Of a stretch of 64,000 nt of DNA, positions 21,612 to 33,767 are shown one piece after another (within the stretch, counting starts at the first letter, position 1; each line of letters begins with the position of its first letter). The notes under the pieces are model-generated. The model searched no databases. It saw only the letters and a list, made by a program, of their open reading frames with translations, and was not told the origin of the DNA. The position numbers and the translations under genes are program-made. This DNA comes from Leptobrachium leishanense (lineage: Eukaryota > Chordata > Amphibia > Anura > Megophryidae): assembly GCA_009667805.1 (NCBI GenBank), contig CM019069.1, positions 51,644,422 through 51,708,421 of the forward strand, read 5' to 3'.

Positions 21612-24413
21612 TGTCTAAAATGTAATAAATGGTGTTAGAAAACCATATGGTGTAAATAAGCTAACTTTGCTCTTGTTCTGAATTACATTTTTCATTGGCA
21701 GAAATTAAGTTGTGATCATTTATCTTACATTCAGGTTCATGGTCATATTTTTTGCACAACGGCTTGAAGGACAGCAGAATCTGTAGTGCACAGGGCAGCA
21801 GCAAGCCTGTTTTATTTTCCCTGCATCTGCTGCTGAATGCCCAATGTCAGGGCATTCATCAGCCTATTTTATACAGTTTTAGCTCTTCAGGCATTATGCC
21901 CACAAGGCTAAAACTTTGGGGGCACTTTTTGCAGCCCAAAAGCAAACACATTTCATTTGCTTTTGGGCTGCAGATCGAGATATCTCGATATCGGGGCACC
22001 GGATTGTGCCTTTGAAGTCTGAGTTATCTCGATCTCAGTAGTGAAGGGGATAATTTTAATATATACTTTGTGAGCTGGGACTCAATTAACACACGATCTT
22101 CTCTTTAAAATGCAGTTTTTTATTTATAGGGTCTGGAAAAAACAGAAAAAGGAAATGGAAACAAAAGGACCTAGCTCCCTTGAGCTCTAAATGAACACAC
22201 GTTACTCTATAACACGGTTGCTTACTTGCAACCCTTTAATAAACAAAAATACACAGAACACTCTCAGCTCGCTGGTCAGAACACCAAAGTTTTTCCTTTT
22301 CATCAAATCGGCAGAGAGATCTTGCAGTCTCCCTCCTTGCTCAGGGACACACTCTCTCCATCAATTCCCCACTGCAAATTCTCTTGGGGAATTGAGAACT
22401 CCTGGACATGCCCCCTCACCTGCATTTAAAGTATGGTGTGGAGCACTGGCCCACCCTGGGGTAATCAGTACAAAGCCCAAACTGCAACACTGTTGGGGGA
22501 ACATGTATACCCCCCCAGGACCATGCCCTGTTTTATTTTTATCTTTTTGTTGCCATCAGTCACAGCTTTCTTATTTTTCCTCTACATTTTGCCATTTGGT
22601 CAGCGGGCCAAATTTTTTTGCAGATTATGTGAAATTTAAAATTTAAAGTCAACGCAGACATTCAATTAGTCCTATGTTGCATCTATGAAACTAAGTGAAC
22701 AAAATGATTCAGAATTGAGGTTTGCCTTGGTACAATATGGTCCACTCGTCCGTCCACATCTAGACTTGCAGTCTAAGCTCATATCGGATCCAAAAATGTA
22801 AACCACTGACACACAGAGCATGGCTTTAAGATGATATCTAGATAATAATACACAGTGGTGAGGTTTGTTCATTAGTTCCCTAGGTCCTCCGACAGCGATA
22901 AGCAAGACCTGCCTTGGTGTCGAATGGGAACCATATCTTCATACAGGTTTACATAGTCAATAGCTGCCATGCCAAAAGTGTGCCTGGCTCTGCCTTCCTA
23001 TCCGATTCATTAATAAATAATAATAATAAATAAATAATGAAGCATCCACAGGGTATCTGCAGCATACAAATATAAAACACCTAGTGCTGTGTTATCTCAT
23101 GGTACAGATTTATCAAACAGTGAATTTAAAGACAGTTTGATTAATTAGACCGGCACATTATCATGGGATTAGGGGAGATTTTCCCACTGAAGAGTGTTTA
23201 TTCCCCAGCTTGATAAATCTTTGCACCTTAGAGGTCAGACAACTGCTGTGCCACTGCTCCTTAATGTCACGGATGACTTTCTATTTATACGCTTGTCCAA
23301 GGTGGCACATATCAAATCGGTATATCCGTATGGCAGTGATGGTTGGATAACTACGTGTGCCATGATTTTCAGCCAGATGTTTAAATATGGGTACCATCTG
23401 TCTGCTCAAATCCCTGGATCAAATGTCAGGTTAGACTTCTGTCTTGATGAAGGGGGTAACTACCAAAAAGGTCAAAGGAGAAAGAACTATAGAAAAATAC
23501 CCCCCCCCCGCCAAAAAAAGGTTGAATCGTGAGTTTTGACACTTTATATAACCTAATACATGAACTGTTACAGTTTCACTGTATTGTAGAAAAACATTAG
23601 TGATTGTTCGTGTCCAGCCAGGGGTGAATTCTTGCAAAGGGTAAGTAGGGTAAGTAGGGCAGCGGCTCAGGTCAACAGATAAGAGGTGGACAGCTTTAAC
23701 TTTTAAAGGAACACTACCACCAAAAAATTTATTTATTTTGTTTATTTTATGTTGCTGATATCGTACATGTACTTTGTTTTTCTTAGGTATGTTTAGTAAA
23801 GAAAATATTTTAATCTATATGTGTCACTGGTTGCATCCATTCTTCTGATATTTTGTGTTGTAAACTGCCCGTACACACAGTAGCTTTACATCACTTGCTC
23901 CTCGCTGCGGGGCAATGGCCATGTAATGGAGTGAATGGGTCAGTTGTCCAGAAAACCGACACAAAAAATAAAATATTAAAAAATAATAATAATAAAAAAT
24001 ATCGTCTGCGGGGGTTTAATAAAATAGGATTTAAGCTGGCATTTAAACATAATGAGCATAAAATGGTCAAATGGCTCAGTAGTGAATGGGTTAAAAAGCA
24101 AAAACATGTAAAAATTGGGTGTTTCCAATCTCAGGACAAAATTTAGAAACTATTTAGCCGAGGGTTCTTTTTTTGCCGGTTGTATATTTTGGGGATTAAA
24201 TTTTGAAAAAGTGTGTTTATTGAAAAAAGTGTGTTTTTTCCATTTTGATGTAAATAATGGTATCTTTAGAAAGTTAATTTAATGGCGGGAAAAATGGTAT
24301 ATGATATGTGTGGGTTGCATAAACGAGTAAGAGGAAAATTTGACCTTAATACAAACAGCGCAGAAACGTAAAAACAGCAGCAGGCACTTTCGGACAGACT
24401 TTTGTAAAACCGC
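21612..24413. other. No gene; several small inverted repeats and an old LTR-like block
   Basis: At 21936-21972 is a hairpin (GCAGCCCAAAAGCAAA facing TTTGCTTTTGGGCTGC). At 23106-23221 ends reading AGATTTATCAAA and TTGATAAATCT suggest a short MITE. 22070-22640 resembles a retroelement terminus by composition, but I cannot define its ends. 23703 has TTTAAAGGAACACTACC, a relative of the TTAAAGGGACACT ends. Confidence 0.35.
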
Positions 24414-24836
24414 CCGGTCACTATGGGGCTAAATAGCGCTTTTTCTGTAACAGATATTATTATTCATAGGACCTTATATGTTAATTACAGACATTTTTGT
24501 TCAGTAGTCCTTTTGTAAACAGTGTTTCAAATTTGACACTTTCAATCATATTTTATTTTCTATCCGTCCGGCGGCTTGGCGGCTTTTTTCTGCGGCTGGT
24601 CCGCGATGTGCCCGGCTGCTCGTTGGCTGCATTTGGCGGGTTTGCGGCGGTTGTCTGGTGGGTTGGCAGTAGTGGGCAGCGTCTTTGTGGCAGTTTATAG
24701 GATCGGATCCGATAATTTCTGTGATTTTTTTTAAAACAAATCGGGTGCCGACTCACCAAAATTATCGGATCAGATAATTTCGGGGGTGCTGCGGTGGCTT
24801 TACTGTGTTTCTCTGAATAACCCCTATAGTCTCTGA
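24414..24836. repeat. Truncated family E relative
   Basis: CTGTAACAGATATTATTATTCATAGG, ACAGACATTTTTGTTCAGTAGT and a right end TTTCTCTGAATAACCCC align with blocks of the family E copies near 35600 and 42300. The left terminus is missing. The ORF on its minus strand has no known domain. (The first motif continues past 20 bases in the element and is given only in part by position 24448-24473.). Confidence 0.5.
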
Positions 24837-24892
24837 GTTGCGCTGCATTTTGTGTACTATTTATGTCATATGGTAACTGCATCTGGGCATGA

Positions 24893-24966
24893 ACCCAGGA
24901 CATACTTGAAAACAAGAGAAATCTCAATGTATCCTTCCTGGTAAAATACTTTGCAAATAAATAAAT
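24893..24966 (+). mobile_element. SINE tail fragment, copy 3
   Basis: Only the 3' part is present: CCCAGGACATACTTGAAAAC, CTCAATGTATCCTTCCTGG and an AAATAAATAAA tail. The tRNA-like head is missing. Confidence 0.65.
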
Positions 24967-25037
24967 GTACCCCTCTGAGTGCTGGATTGCAGGTAATAAT
25001 ATATACTATATATACATATATATTTATTAGAGAAAGT

Positions 25038-25196
25038 ATGTTTATTATTGCAGAAGCCACGTGCACATCACAGAAATTCAAAGAATTGCATCGCAGAGCT
25101 CCTGTGCTACATTCCCCATATGCAGCAGGAATTCTGGGTAGGATATGCAAATGACATCTGTCTCACTTTTATGCATCATGGGTCTGTTATTATTAC
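25038..25196. repeat. Dispersed repeat, inverted partner at 54184
   Basis: A stretch of about 155 bp including CCCCATATGCAGCAGGAATT and GATATGCAAATGACATCTGT recurs in opposite orientation at 54184-54340 with high similarity. Type unknown. Confidence 0.65.
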
Positions 25197-26716
25197 AGAA
25201 AGTACTGATATAGTAAAATAAAACCCACTATTTTAATTCTCAATGATGAACAACATTTTTATGGTGATTCTGTGAATTATTTTGTAAAAGAACCAACAAG
25301 TATATCTCATATTAATATTATTATTATTAATAATTTTATCATCATCTCATATTAATCTTAATATTAAGACATGCATGATTATAGAACATGCATCGGGTGC
25401 ACTGAGTGAATATACATCTAGCTCTGTTGACAGTTTAAAGTATTCAAATTATTTTAGGGAGAAAAAACTGATTTTATGTTACATACATGTAAAATTTTGA
25501 TGAAAAAGAAAAATCGGCAACATTTCAGCACAGAAGTCTCCAGTGTAATTTGTTTTTTTTTAAAAAACAGAAAACAAAAAAAAGAAGCCTCCAATGTAAT
25601 TGACACTTATTACATTAATCCATTGCGAGGCAGAGGGGTAATACATGTGTTGCGTGTACCAATAAATTGATGGGCCCCTCCTGGCAGAACAGGGATTGAA
25701 ACAAATTACAGGAAGGCCCTCGTCTTTCACTCCATGGTTAAATTAGATTTTTGTTTGTTACCACTTGCCAGCATAAATTCTAACCTTTGACACTGCGGGT
25801 GATCTTTCCATCCCCAGAAAGTTCATCAAGAGGACACTGGGCTCCCTTCACTTCCTCTGTGTCGATATACGAGCATGTGTGTGACCATGTCTGGCCTATT
25901 GATTGGGCTAAAGCTTTTCTATTTACTATTTGAGAAAATGCCGTGTTTATCTTACTCATTTTTGTTCCCAAACAAAGAACAATGGAAATAATAACGCATT
26001 ATATATAAAATAATGAAACAATGGAGAATTACGATTGATTTTTTTTTTGTTTTTTAGCCGGTGTTCAAGGAATGCTAGAGCGAAAAGCAATAATCTAAGA
26101 TTAAATGAGTCCTTATTTGGCTTCTAAATGCACAGTACACTTTCAACTATTTAAAAGGGCAACTGTCACTAACAAATTCGAAGCTTAATTTATCTTTAAT
26201 TGCTGTCTAGATACTTTTAATCAAGTTTTGTCTGTTGTATCAAAGTGCACATCTCTAAATTGGCTTCTTAAAGAAAGCCTTAATAAATCCATTCTGGTAA
26301 AAGAAGCAACTTTGCAAATGGAACTTTTTATTTATTTTCTACCTAAAGGGTTTTATTCTGTTTAGTCAGCAGCTTCCAGCATACTGCAGACTTTCTGCTC
26401 CATATCCTCTTTGTTCACAGTAGGGATTGTGAGTTTCTGCTGTTTTGTTCAGGGCGAAGAGCACTGATATCAGTTTACAGAGTCATAACACAAAAAGATT
26501 CAGCTGCAAAACAAATGATGTATCCAGTTTTCCTGCTTGAACGCTTGCAAGCCTTTTTGCAGAAATAATATATTTAGGGGACAGCTGTCTAGGACAACGT
26601 TCTCAACCCTGGTCTTCAAGTCCCCCTAACAGGCCAGATTTTAAGGACTACCTTGGAAAAATGCAGACTGAATCCTGCAATCACTGAGCAGTAAATCATA
26701 TCACTTGAGCTGTGCG
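25197..26716. other. No gene; repeat fragments at 26150 and 26600
   Basis: AAAAGGGCAACTGTCACTAAC at 26153 is of the TTAAAGGGACACT type. 26600-26700 (CTCAACCCTGGTCTTCAAG, CTAACAGGCCAGATTTTAAG) belongs to a widespread vertebrate short repeat and abuts family C. The remainder is unassigned AT-rich sequence. Confidence 0.4.
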
Positions 26717-27318
26717 TAACCCTTTCCCTGCGGAGGATGTGTGGGGAACGTCCTCATTGACTCCCGCTATATGCAGGGGACGTTCCCCACACATCCTCCG
26801 CTACCAGGAGCCCAGGGAGAGATACTTACCTCTCTCTCTCTGGGGTCCTGCAGCGTTCTGACTTCCTTGAAGTCAGACACCGAATTTATGGGCCTCCCCG
26901 CATAAAATTACATAATTTTCAGGCGACCCCCCTCAATGCCGGGAGATCACCTGAAAGGGAGGGGGGATCCCTCTCCCTCCCAATCGGGAGGTCCCACAAG
27001 GACAAACCAGTCACCGCTTAAAAGGGGATAGTCTCCCCTTTTAAGCAGTGCCTGGCTTTAACCCCTCAGGCAACGGGCCGCGATCCAGCACCATCCGGCG
27101 CCGGAACGCGGCCTAGCTCCGGTGGGGGCCACCATCTTGGATGGTGGCTCCACCTCCGGGTCCCCCCTTCCTACCTGACATCATCGCACATGGCGCAATG
27201 ATGTCAGTTAGCCGGGGAACCCCTAGCTGCCCGGGGATTCCCTAAGAAAATCCCCTGGTGGAGATAGGGGTTCCTTTGAACCCCCATATCTCCCGAATGA
27301 TGGCAGCTAGGGGTGGCA
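26717..27318. mobile_element. Family C element, 3' part missing
   Basis: It starts TAACCCTTTCCCTGCGGAGG and follows the same order of hairpins as the copy at 17827, but many stems have different sequences that still pair. Examples are GGGGAACGTCC with GGACGTTCCCC, AAAAGGGGA with TCCCCTTTT, and TGACATCATCGC with GCAATGATGTCA. It breaks off after GGCAGCTAGGGG, where a family D fragment begins. Confidence 0.65.
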
Positions 27319-27547
27319 AAAATGGTGCTAGCTACAAATGGACGTGCTGAAGGCTTCCCCGTCGAAACGCTAGACGCGTGGTAGACGCGGCTGCAAAACA
27401 CGATCCTCCATAGGAGGATCAAGCCTTGCAGCGCTGAGCGCACCAACTGTCCTCAGCGAGGTGGCCAGATGGGCGTCAGAGTGGAAGGAACATCCACTCT
27501 CACGGACGTTCCTTCCCCTCTTAAAACGCTCATCTGACCCCAGCCTA
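27319..27547. mobile_element. Family D-related fragment
   Basis: It ends TCTGACCCCAGCCTA, the D terminus, and contains GATCCTCCATAGGAGGATC, a perfect 19-base palindrome. It is an inverted relative of the two halves at 43523-43722 and 44664-44843, and it preserves the uninterrupted site (TTCCCCGTCGAAACGC) of the hAT-like insertion there. Confidence 0.6.
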
Positions 27548-30500
27548 AGTAGCTCGTCTTTAGCTGATTGCTGACGTCATCAACAATTATATTAGAATAG
27601 ACCAAGGGGGCAGCACTCAACCATTACTAAGCATAACGGGCTTGTGCTTCTGATGACAAATAGACACAACAAACCAAGGGGAGAGCACTCCATTACACAA
27701 ACCACACCATCACAAAGCTCGTAAAATTTAAAGACATTCACGGTTTTCAAAGATTTAACAAGATTTTAAATTGTTTTGCAAATTTTCCCACAACTTTACT
27801 AATAAATTGTGGGCGCTTAGTTCACAAAATATGATCACATCTTGCTTAAGCTTCTCACAGTGTCAATGTATCCCATCGCAACAGGACCTACTCTAAAACA
27901 CCTAAAGACCTCATTTATGGGATTAACTCACTGAGGACAGAATCTTTTCTGGGCTCCCAGCGGTCCAAGGTTAAATAGAGCCTGCAAGTGGAACACCTCT
28001 GGCAGGGAGGGGTGCATGCCTGGAGGGTTGTCAGCCAGTAAATGGTAATCATAATGAAAAGAGGAAGCAGCTGGAAAGGAGAGCTGAAATTTAAGACCAG
28101 GCCTGGGTGGGAGGGTGGATGTGCAAGGTGGGTGGGACAGAGTGGAAAAATGGAGTTCAGCCTGAGTGTGTGCAGATGAGTAGAACAGTCTGGAGTATAG
28201 TGGAGGACAGCATGGTGAATCCTGGATACCTTGTTACTTCTTTCTGGTTGCAAATTGGAAACATTTACCTTTCTTTCAAATTCCACTTATTTACACAGTT
28301 GCAGTATTATAGGTGTAAACGATTTTTATGTTACATATAGTGACATTATTATTCAGTTTACAAAGAACAAAACCCCAAAAATGAGCACTAGAAATGAACA
28401 GGATGTGACCGGTTATCATGCAGCACTCTTAGTAAATGTGGTGACATACTAACTGAGGAAACCGCTGATGTGGTGAAACACATCTCAGACTTATTTTATT
28501 TTAACCTCATTTTACTTATTATTTTATTATAACCTTTGATTCCATTTATTAATTTATTATTTTTTTATCTTAAATAATTTTATGTTCCTTACTGTTATTG
28601 GTTGTTTACTAGTAAAGATTTAATACGTTTATATAACCTCCTTGTTGGTGTCTGTTCATCCTCAAAGGATACATTGGAGGTCATATATCCTGTTTCAGAT
28701 TGGACCCTACCTATATAAAGGGTCGTAGGCGATAGCAACAAGGCCTAAAAGACTGGGGCTCTGCTCTGGTTGAGTAAACGACCGTACTTACTTCAGAATA
28801 TTCTGAACATAGATGTCCTTCGTACCGATTATTTTCTTTTATTCTGCTCTTGGTCTGTAAAGAGGAAAAGGAGACATAGAGTGTGTGGGGCAGGTCACCC
28901 TGGAAATTGACCGAATGTGTATTAGGAGAAGTCACCATTCTGGGCTCCTGAACATGTGAGTGAGTCTGAACTGGTTCTATTTCTGCTATATGGTTTTTTA
29001 GATGATACTGCACTTTATTGCTCTCTCTATTTTTGTTTTTTGAGGATACTTCGCTAATTGAGGATTTAATAGTGGAGAGACTTAAAATATAAGGATTGTG
29101 CTTGCAACTATTTAACACGTTTCACACTGCATTGCGATACTGCTATATATTTTCACTGGACTGTCACACCATTGGATCACTTTTTTACTAGAATTCACTT
29201 GAATATTTGTTGTATTATATTATGTTATATTCGGGGGTTGTTTGTGCTTTTGAATGTGCTCACTGTATACATTATTATTCTGTCTCCAGTGGAAGATATA
29301 GCTATGGACAAACTGAAGTTCAGGTATGTGAAATGTATTGCTTGGAAGGAATGTAACAGCACTGCCCTGTGTCCTATGTGCTCCATACCTCTATCTCACA
29401 CCATTTATCTTGTGGATAGGCTACATTAGGAGTCACTGGCCGACAGCGAGTGGACTTTGTAGCAGGATGAGGGAAGACTCCTGCTTTGTCACTGGATGAA
29501 TATCACTGTATCATTGCCCTTTGATTATACTGAGCCTGCTACAGCCATTAATAACAGGATTTTCCTTTGTCGAGAAAATGGCACCTACACAGTTTTCGGT
29601 GAGGTGCTTGTGGCAAATTATACAACAGAGATTGTACATTTCCTCTGCTTGCTCTTTTAATCTTCGTACAGAGGGGGCTGCGTTGAAATGTTTCACTATG
29701 TACGATCTTAAGTCAATATTTACAGCAAACGGAGTACAGAAACGCTCGTTTTAATGAAAACTGATTATGATAACCTTTATTTAGTGGCACACCTTACAAA
29801 TCTTTCTTGCCGCAGACAGCCAGGGAAGACAAATTATTATTATTATTATTATTTTTTTGTAGAAGGTGTAGAGTCTTTTATGGTTACAACAGTTTTTAAT
29901 TATAATGGAATAATTTGGATTCATTTGCAAAACAAAGATTTGTGTTAGCAGGAGGAGGAAAGACTTACTTTGAAATGTCGTCACTGAGAAAAAGAAGCAA
30001 TATAAACCAATAATTGATAAACTAAGAACGATAAACAAGAGTTGACATTGATAAAATGAAGCAATAAGAAGTTGAACTATTACATGATGCCAGCTGACAT
30101 TACATAGTTGATATAATTTGATATAATGTTGCCATAATGTTTTGTCGTTGATATGCCAATAAGGATGCTGGGTAAAATTACAGCAAGGCGCACAATAGAT
30201 GTAATGATGTGTGGTTCAACTATGTACCCTATATTAGAATTAAAATAAACTTTGGTTGAGGGTCAGAAGTGATTTGTGGTTTAATGCAGCAGTGTGGTTT
30301 AATGGGAATTTGGGTAAAAGGGAACCGCCTGGCTTTTCCTGATTGAATAGAATATGTTGCATTAGCATAGTGTATTTATCAACTATTTGTAATTTGCTCT
30401 TAAAGTAAATACCCCCATTTGGTGCGTTTCCTGACTTATCCTGCTTATGCATCTTTTATAGCTTCCTTTAAAAGCTCCCCTGAATCCAGTGCTGGTCTAC

Positions 30501-30646
30501 TTCTGGTCTGTGAAGGATATGACATGCTTTCAGCTCAGCATGTATGTGACTGCAGGGGGACTGTATACTCCAGTCAATGCAGTGGTACTCACTGCAGGAA
30601 GGCTTTGATACCATTGGATGGGCTGGTATTCGAAGTTCTCCAAGCC
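27548..30646. other. No gene; GAAAC-motif repeat near 28455 and ATT microsatellite
   Basis: CTGAGGA (28453-28459), a 5-bp stem ACCGC/GTGGT and GAAAC follow each other at 28453-28480, a hammerhead-like order with one extra base and no clear cleavage triplet. (ATT)n lies at 29836-29855. Many short ORFs, none recognised. Confidence 0.4.
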
Positions 30647-30888
30647 CTGAAACCTGAGCTGAGATTCTGGGCAGGTTTAATGCCCTGCACTTGGAGGGCT
30701 AAATTAGCCCTCTGAATTCCTCCTTACAGGAGGGCGAGGGAGCAGAGAGCTCATGACAGTCAACTATTTAACCTTATCTGAGTGGTCACACTGCTCCCTC
30801 GCCCTCCTGTAAGGGGAACTCAGAGGGCTAATTTAGCCCTCCAAGTGCAGGACCTTAAGTCTGCCCAGAATCTCAGCTCAGGTTTCAG
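30647..30888. repeat. Large hairpin with 98-bp arms
   Basis: Arm 1 (30647-30745) and arm 2 (30791-30888) are inverted copies differing at roughly eight positions; the loop is 45 bp. Shared cores include TTGGAGGGCTAAATTAGCCC and AGGAGGGCGAGGGAGCAG. A GTGTCCCTTTAG sequence follows at 30906, the reverse of the TTAAAGGGACACT end, so it may be the interior of a TTAA-type MITE. Confidence 0.85.
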
Positions 30889-31776
30889 GTTTCATATGCG
30901 TAGAGTGTCCCTTTAGGTGAATTTCAGCCTCATGCATAAAATGGCCATGATTCATTTGGATATGTAGGGATATGCTGGGAGTTGAGCCTGTTTCAAGAAG
31001 AAACTCAGAAGTCACAATGTATTGTGTAAAAAACAAGTGAGCCATAAGTGGGTTTAATTGCCAGAAAAAAAGGGACCACGGCGGCCACAATAAACACTTT
31101 AGGGCCTATAGTATAGGTGGTCAACTGCCATGAGAAGCAGGTTGATTGCATACATAATCTCACAGCTGGAAGACGATTACTTCTTGTGCCCGCTTTATTT
31201 TAAATGTAGCCGCATATTTTTACCGAAAATGTGTCCACGTGCATTCCTTAATTTACCATTGACAGTTGGATGATTAAATGATTGGATGTGACGGACTGGA
31301 GTATATAACAGTGGTTTGCCTATCTGACTGTGGAGTTAGAGAGTAAGGAATACATGGGAAAACACCAGAGGCGCTCCACCTCAGGCTGAGCTGTGAAGTT
31401 GAAGTTCATTCATTCCCAGGAGATACTGAAGCTACATCAGACAATAGAAATGACTTGTTCCCAGATCTGTAGTTCAAAACGTTTGGAGTTTCACAAGTTA
31501 TTTGATTCACTTACGTGTGGTCTCTGGGCTATCCTATTTCAGGTAAATTGTTTTAGCTGTCATCTCTGGTCTAATGATCCATACAAACGGTCCTATGTAA
31601 AGCTAAAGGTAAACACAGTGTTGGTGTATACATGGTGGGAGCTGTTGAAACAGATTAAAACATGACATCACAGCTGTTTAAATTGCTTAATCGCAAAACA
31701 GAATCGAAGATTGTGAGAGTGGTCTCCTGTTCACCTAATCTCATTGGAAGAGCTACAGTGTTTACGCAGTTACATA
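30889..31776. other. No gene seen
   Basis: Unassigned sequence between the large hairpin and the first family E element. Confidence 0.5.
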
Positions 31777-32654
31777 CAGGGTTATCCAAAGAGATTCGAA
31801 AAGTAACCGCACGTTCGGTGACTTTTCGTTCTCTTCAATTCGGTTCCTTTTGCCGATTGCATTTCGGTGACCCTGCGGTGTATTCAGCAAGCACCACAGG
31901 GTCCCCGAATTGCAGGGAAAAGCTGCCGCAAACCTGACGAAAACTAACCGAATGCACGCTGAAAACAAGCAAAAACATCTGGATTAACCTTCAAAAAAGC
32001 CGAACATGAGCCGAATCACACAGAGCCGAAGCAGCTGTGACGTAGAGGAGGCAGTGAATAAATTAGAAAAACCATTTGTATGAATCTGGGAAAATGAAAC
32101 GCTGTTTGCAAAGAAACTACTGAGCGAAAATGTCTGAAATTTTCACAGGAGGTCCAGGAATGATAATAAAGAGGGCTGTTACAAAAAAAAATAAGCAAAC
32201 TGAAAAAAAAAAAAAAAAAAATCGGACTTTTAATTTTTTTTTAAAAAATTCAGAAAAATGCTTAAAGTATCCTAAAAAATCTATAAATAAAGAGACTTTT
32301 TACTGCAGAATTTTATAATGAACGGTTTATTAGATATTGAATTAAAACGGGAATATTTTTAACATTGAAGTCTATGGGATTCTCCTGAATAAACTTGCCG
32401 AATTAAACCACCGAATGGCAGGGCATTAGGGGAACCTTTCACTGCTGGTTTGTGTTCTCTGAATAGCCGAAGCATTGCTTTTCCATGGGGATTTCACTGC
32501 CCTCGAACAGGCACCGTATGTTCAGGCAATTCGCCAGGATTTGGCGAATTGCCTGCTCTCTGGATAGCCGAATGGTCAGGAAAGGTAACCGAATGCTGAT
32601 TTTCAGCGTTCGGTTACCTTTCTCAAGCAATTCGGATCTCTTTGGATAACCCTG
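31777..32654 (+). mobile_element. Family E terminal-palindrome element, copy 1
   Basis: An 878-bp element running from CAGGGTTATCCAAAGAGA to TCTCTTTGGATAACCCTG, an 18-bp terminal inverted repeat. ATA flanks both ends. Immediately inside each end is a hairpin: 31797-31828 (CGAAAAGT...ACTTTTCG) and 32584-32618 (GGTAACCGAA...TTCGGTTACC). A third lies at 32525-32553 (GGCAATTCGCC...GGCGAATTGCC). The middle is AT-rich. No coding region. Superfamily uncertain; the 3-bp duplication is compatible with PIF/Harbinger. Confidence 0.8.
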
Positions 32655-32784
32655 ATAGTGATACACATTGGCAAAAGGGTTCACTTTCAGTGGATTCAAC
32701 CTCACCTGTCTATCTATGTTATTTCTAGTAACAGGAATAACATCTAAGTGCTGAGCTTCTAGGTTAATTCTGCACCCCGTCTCA
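32655..32784. other. Short spacer, no feature
   Basis: A spacer between family E copy 1 and the 3' end of the CR1/L2-like LINE; nothing is recognised in it. Confidence 0.5.
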
Positions 32785-33395
32785 TAGAAACAGAAACATA
32801 GAAAAATGTCGGCAGATAAGAACCTTTCGGCCCATCTAGTCTGCCCAATTACTTGGATACTTTACCTGGGTTTATCTTTTGTTTAGGATAGCCTTATGCC
32901 TATCCCATGCTTGCTTAAATTCAATTACTGTTTTGTCCTCTACCACGTCTACTGGAAGACTGTTCCATGTATCCACCACCCTCTCAGTAAAATAATGCTT
33001 CCTGATGTTACTTTTAAACCTTTGCCCCTCTAATCTAATCTATGTCCTCTTGTTTTGCTACTTTGTTTCCGTTTAAATATACTCCCTTCCTCTACCTTGT
33101 GGATTCCCTTTACGTATTTAAATGTTTCTATCATATCTCCTCTGTCTCGTCTTTTTTCCAAGCTGTACATGTTAAGATCATTAAGCCTTTCCTGGTAACT
33201 TTTCTCCTTCAAGCCGTACACCATTTTAGTAGCCCTTCTCTGAACTCTCTCTAAGATGTCTATATCCTTCTGGAGATACGGTCTCCAGTACTGCACACAG
33301 TACTCCAAGTGAGGTCTCACCAGTTCTCTGTACAGTGGCATGAGCACTTCCCTTTTCCTACTGAAACTCTCATTCACTTCTATACTTTATACTTC
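32785..33395 (-). mobile_element. CR1/L2-like LINE, 5'-truncated 3' end
   Basis: The segment carries the C-terminal end of a LINE ORF2 on the minus strand and a short 3' UTR. The UTR contains, on the plus strand, GCAGATAAGAACCTTTCGGC and CCATCTAGTCTGCCC, a terminus widespread among vertebrate CR1/L2-type repeats. The 5' break is at about 33380-33395. Confidence 0.75.
32872..33377 (-). pseudogene. CR1/L2-like ORF2 C-terminus, frameshifted
   Basis: The translation includes LYRELVRPHLEYCVQYWRPY, DIDILERVQRRATKMVYGL and NMYSLEKRRDRGDMIETFKY, a signature of the region following the reverse transcriptase in CR1/L2-type LINEs. The frame ends prematurely after RGHRLD (stop near 33030). In the other frame the protein goes on (GQRFKSNIRKHYFTERVVDT, then NSLPVDVV) to a stop at 32872-32874. 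The break fits a 5-bp duplication of TTAGA at about 33030-33045. Non-functional fragment. Confidence 0.85.
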
Positions 33396-33589
33396 TATAG
33401 GTTAGCATATGGAATGTAATTTGGGCGGCCTGCGCTAGACTCACCTGAGCTAGCGTTAGCACTCACATATCTGAGCACTTATGCTAGCGTTAAGTTTGTA
33501 AAAGGGCCCAAAGTGTGCGATCTCACCAAGGCTTCAGTCTCCTAATTAGCAATTATCATCTGGCAGTTTTTTTCTTTACTTTAAACATA
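33396..33589. repeat. Family B-like fragment
   Basis: GAATGTAATTTGGGCGGCC, GAGCTAGCGTTAGCACTCAC and TTTGTAAAAGGGCCC (33410-33519) use the family B vocabulary in a very short copy. Ends not secured. Confidence 0.4.
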
Positions 33590-33767
33590 TTCATGTTTGG
33601 TATCATTGGAAAGGCCATGATCTGGCCTTTCTAATGATACCAAACATGACCCTGCTAGCTGCCAATAGTCGGGAGATATTGGGGTTCAAATGAACCCCCT
33701 TTCTCCACCCCATCTTTCCTTAGGAGTCAATGAGGACGTTCCCCACACGTCCTCAACAGTGAAAGTG
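33590..33767. mobile_element. Family C fragment, reversed
   Basis: The stretch ends with the C left terminus reversed (CAGTGAAAGTG next to TTAA at 33768). It has a GGACGTTCCCC stem half and a hairpin TTGGTATCATTGGAAAGGCC facing GGCCTTTCTAATGATACCAA. Most of the hairpin array is deleted. Confidence 0.55.

Noticed and set aside
22070..22640. A second LTR
   Set aside because: Composition and an initial TGTGAGCTGGGACTC suggested it, but no matching end or target duplication was found.
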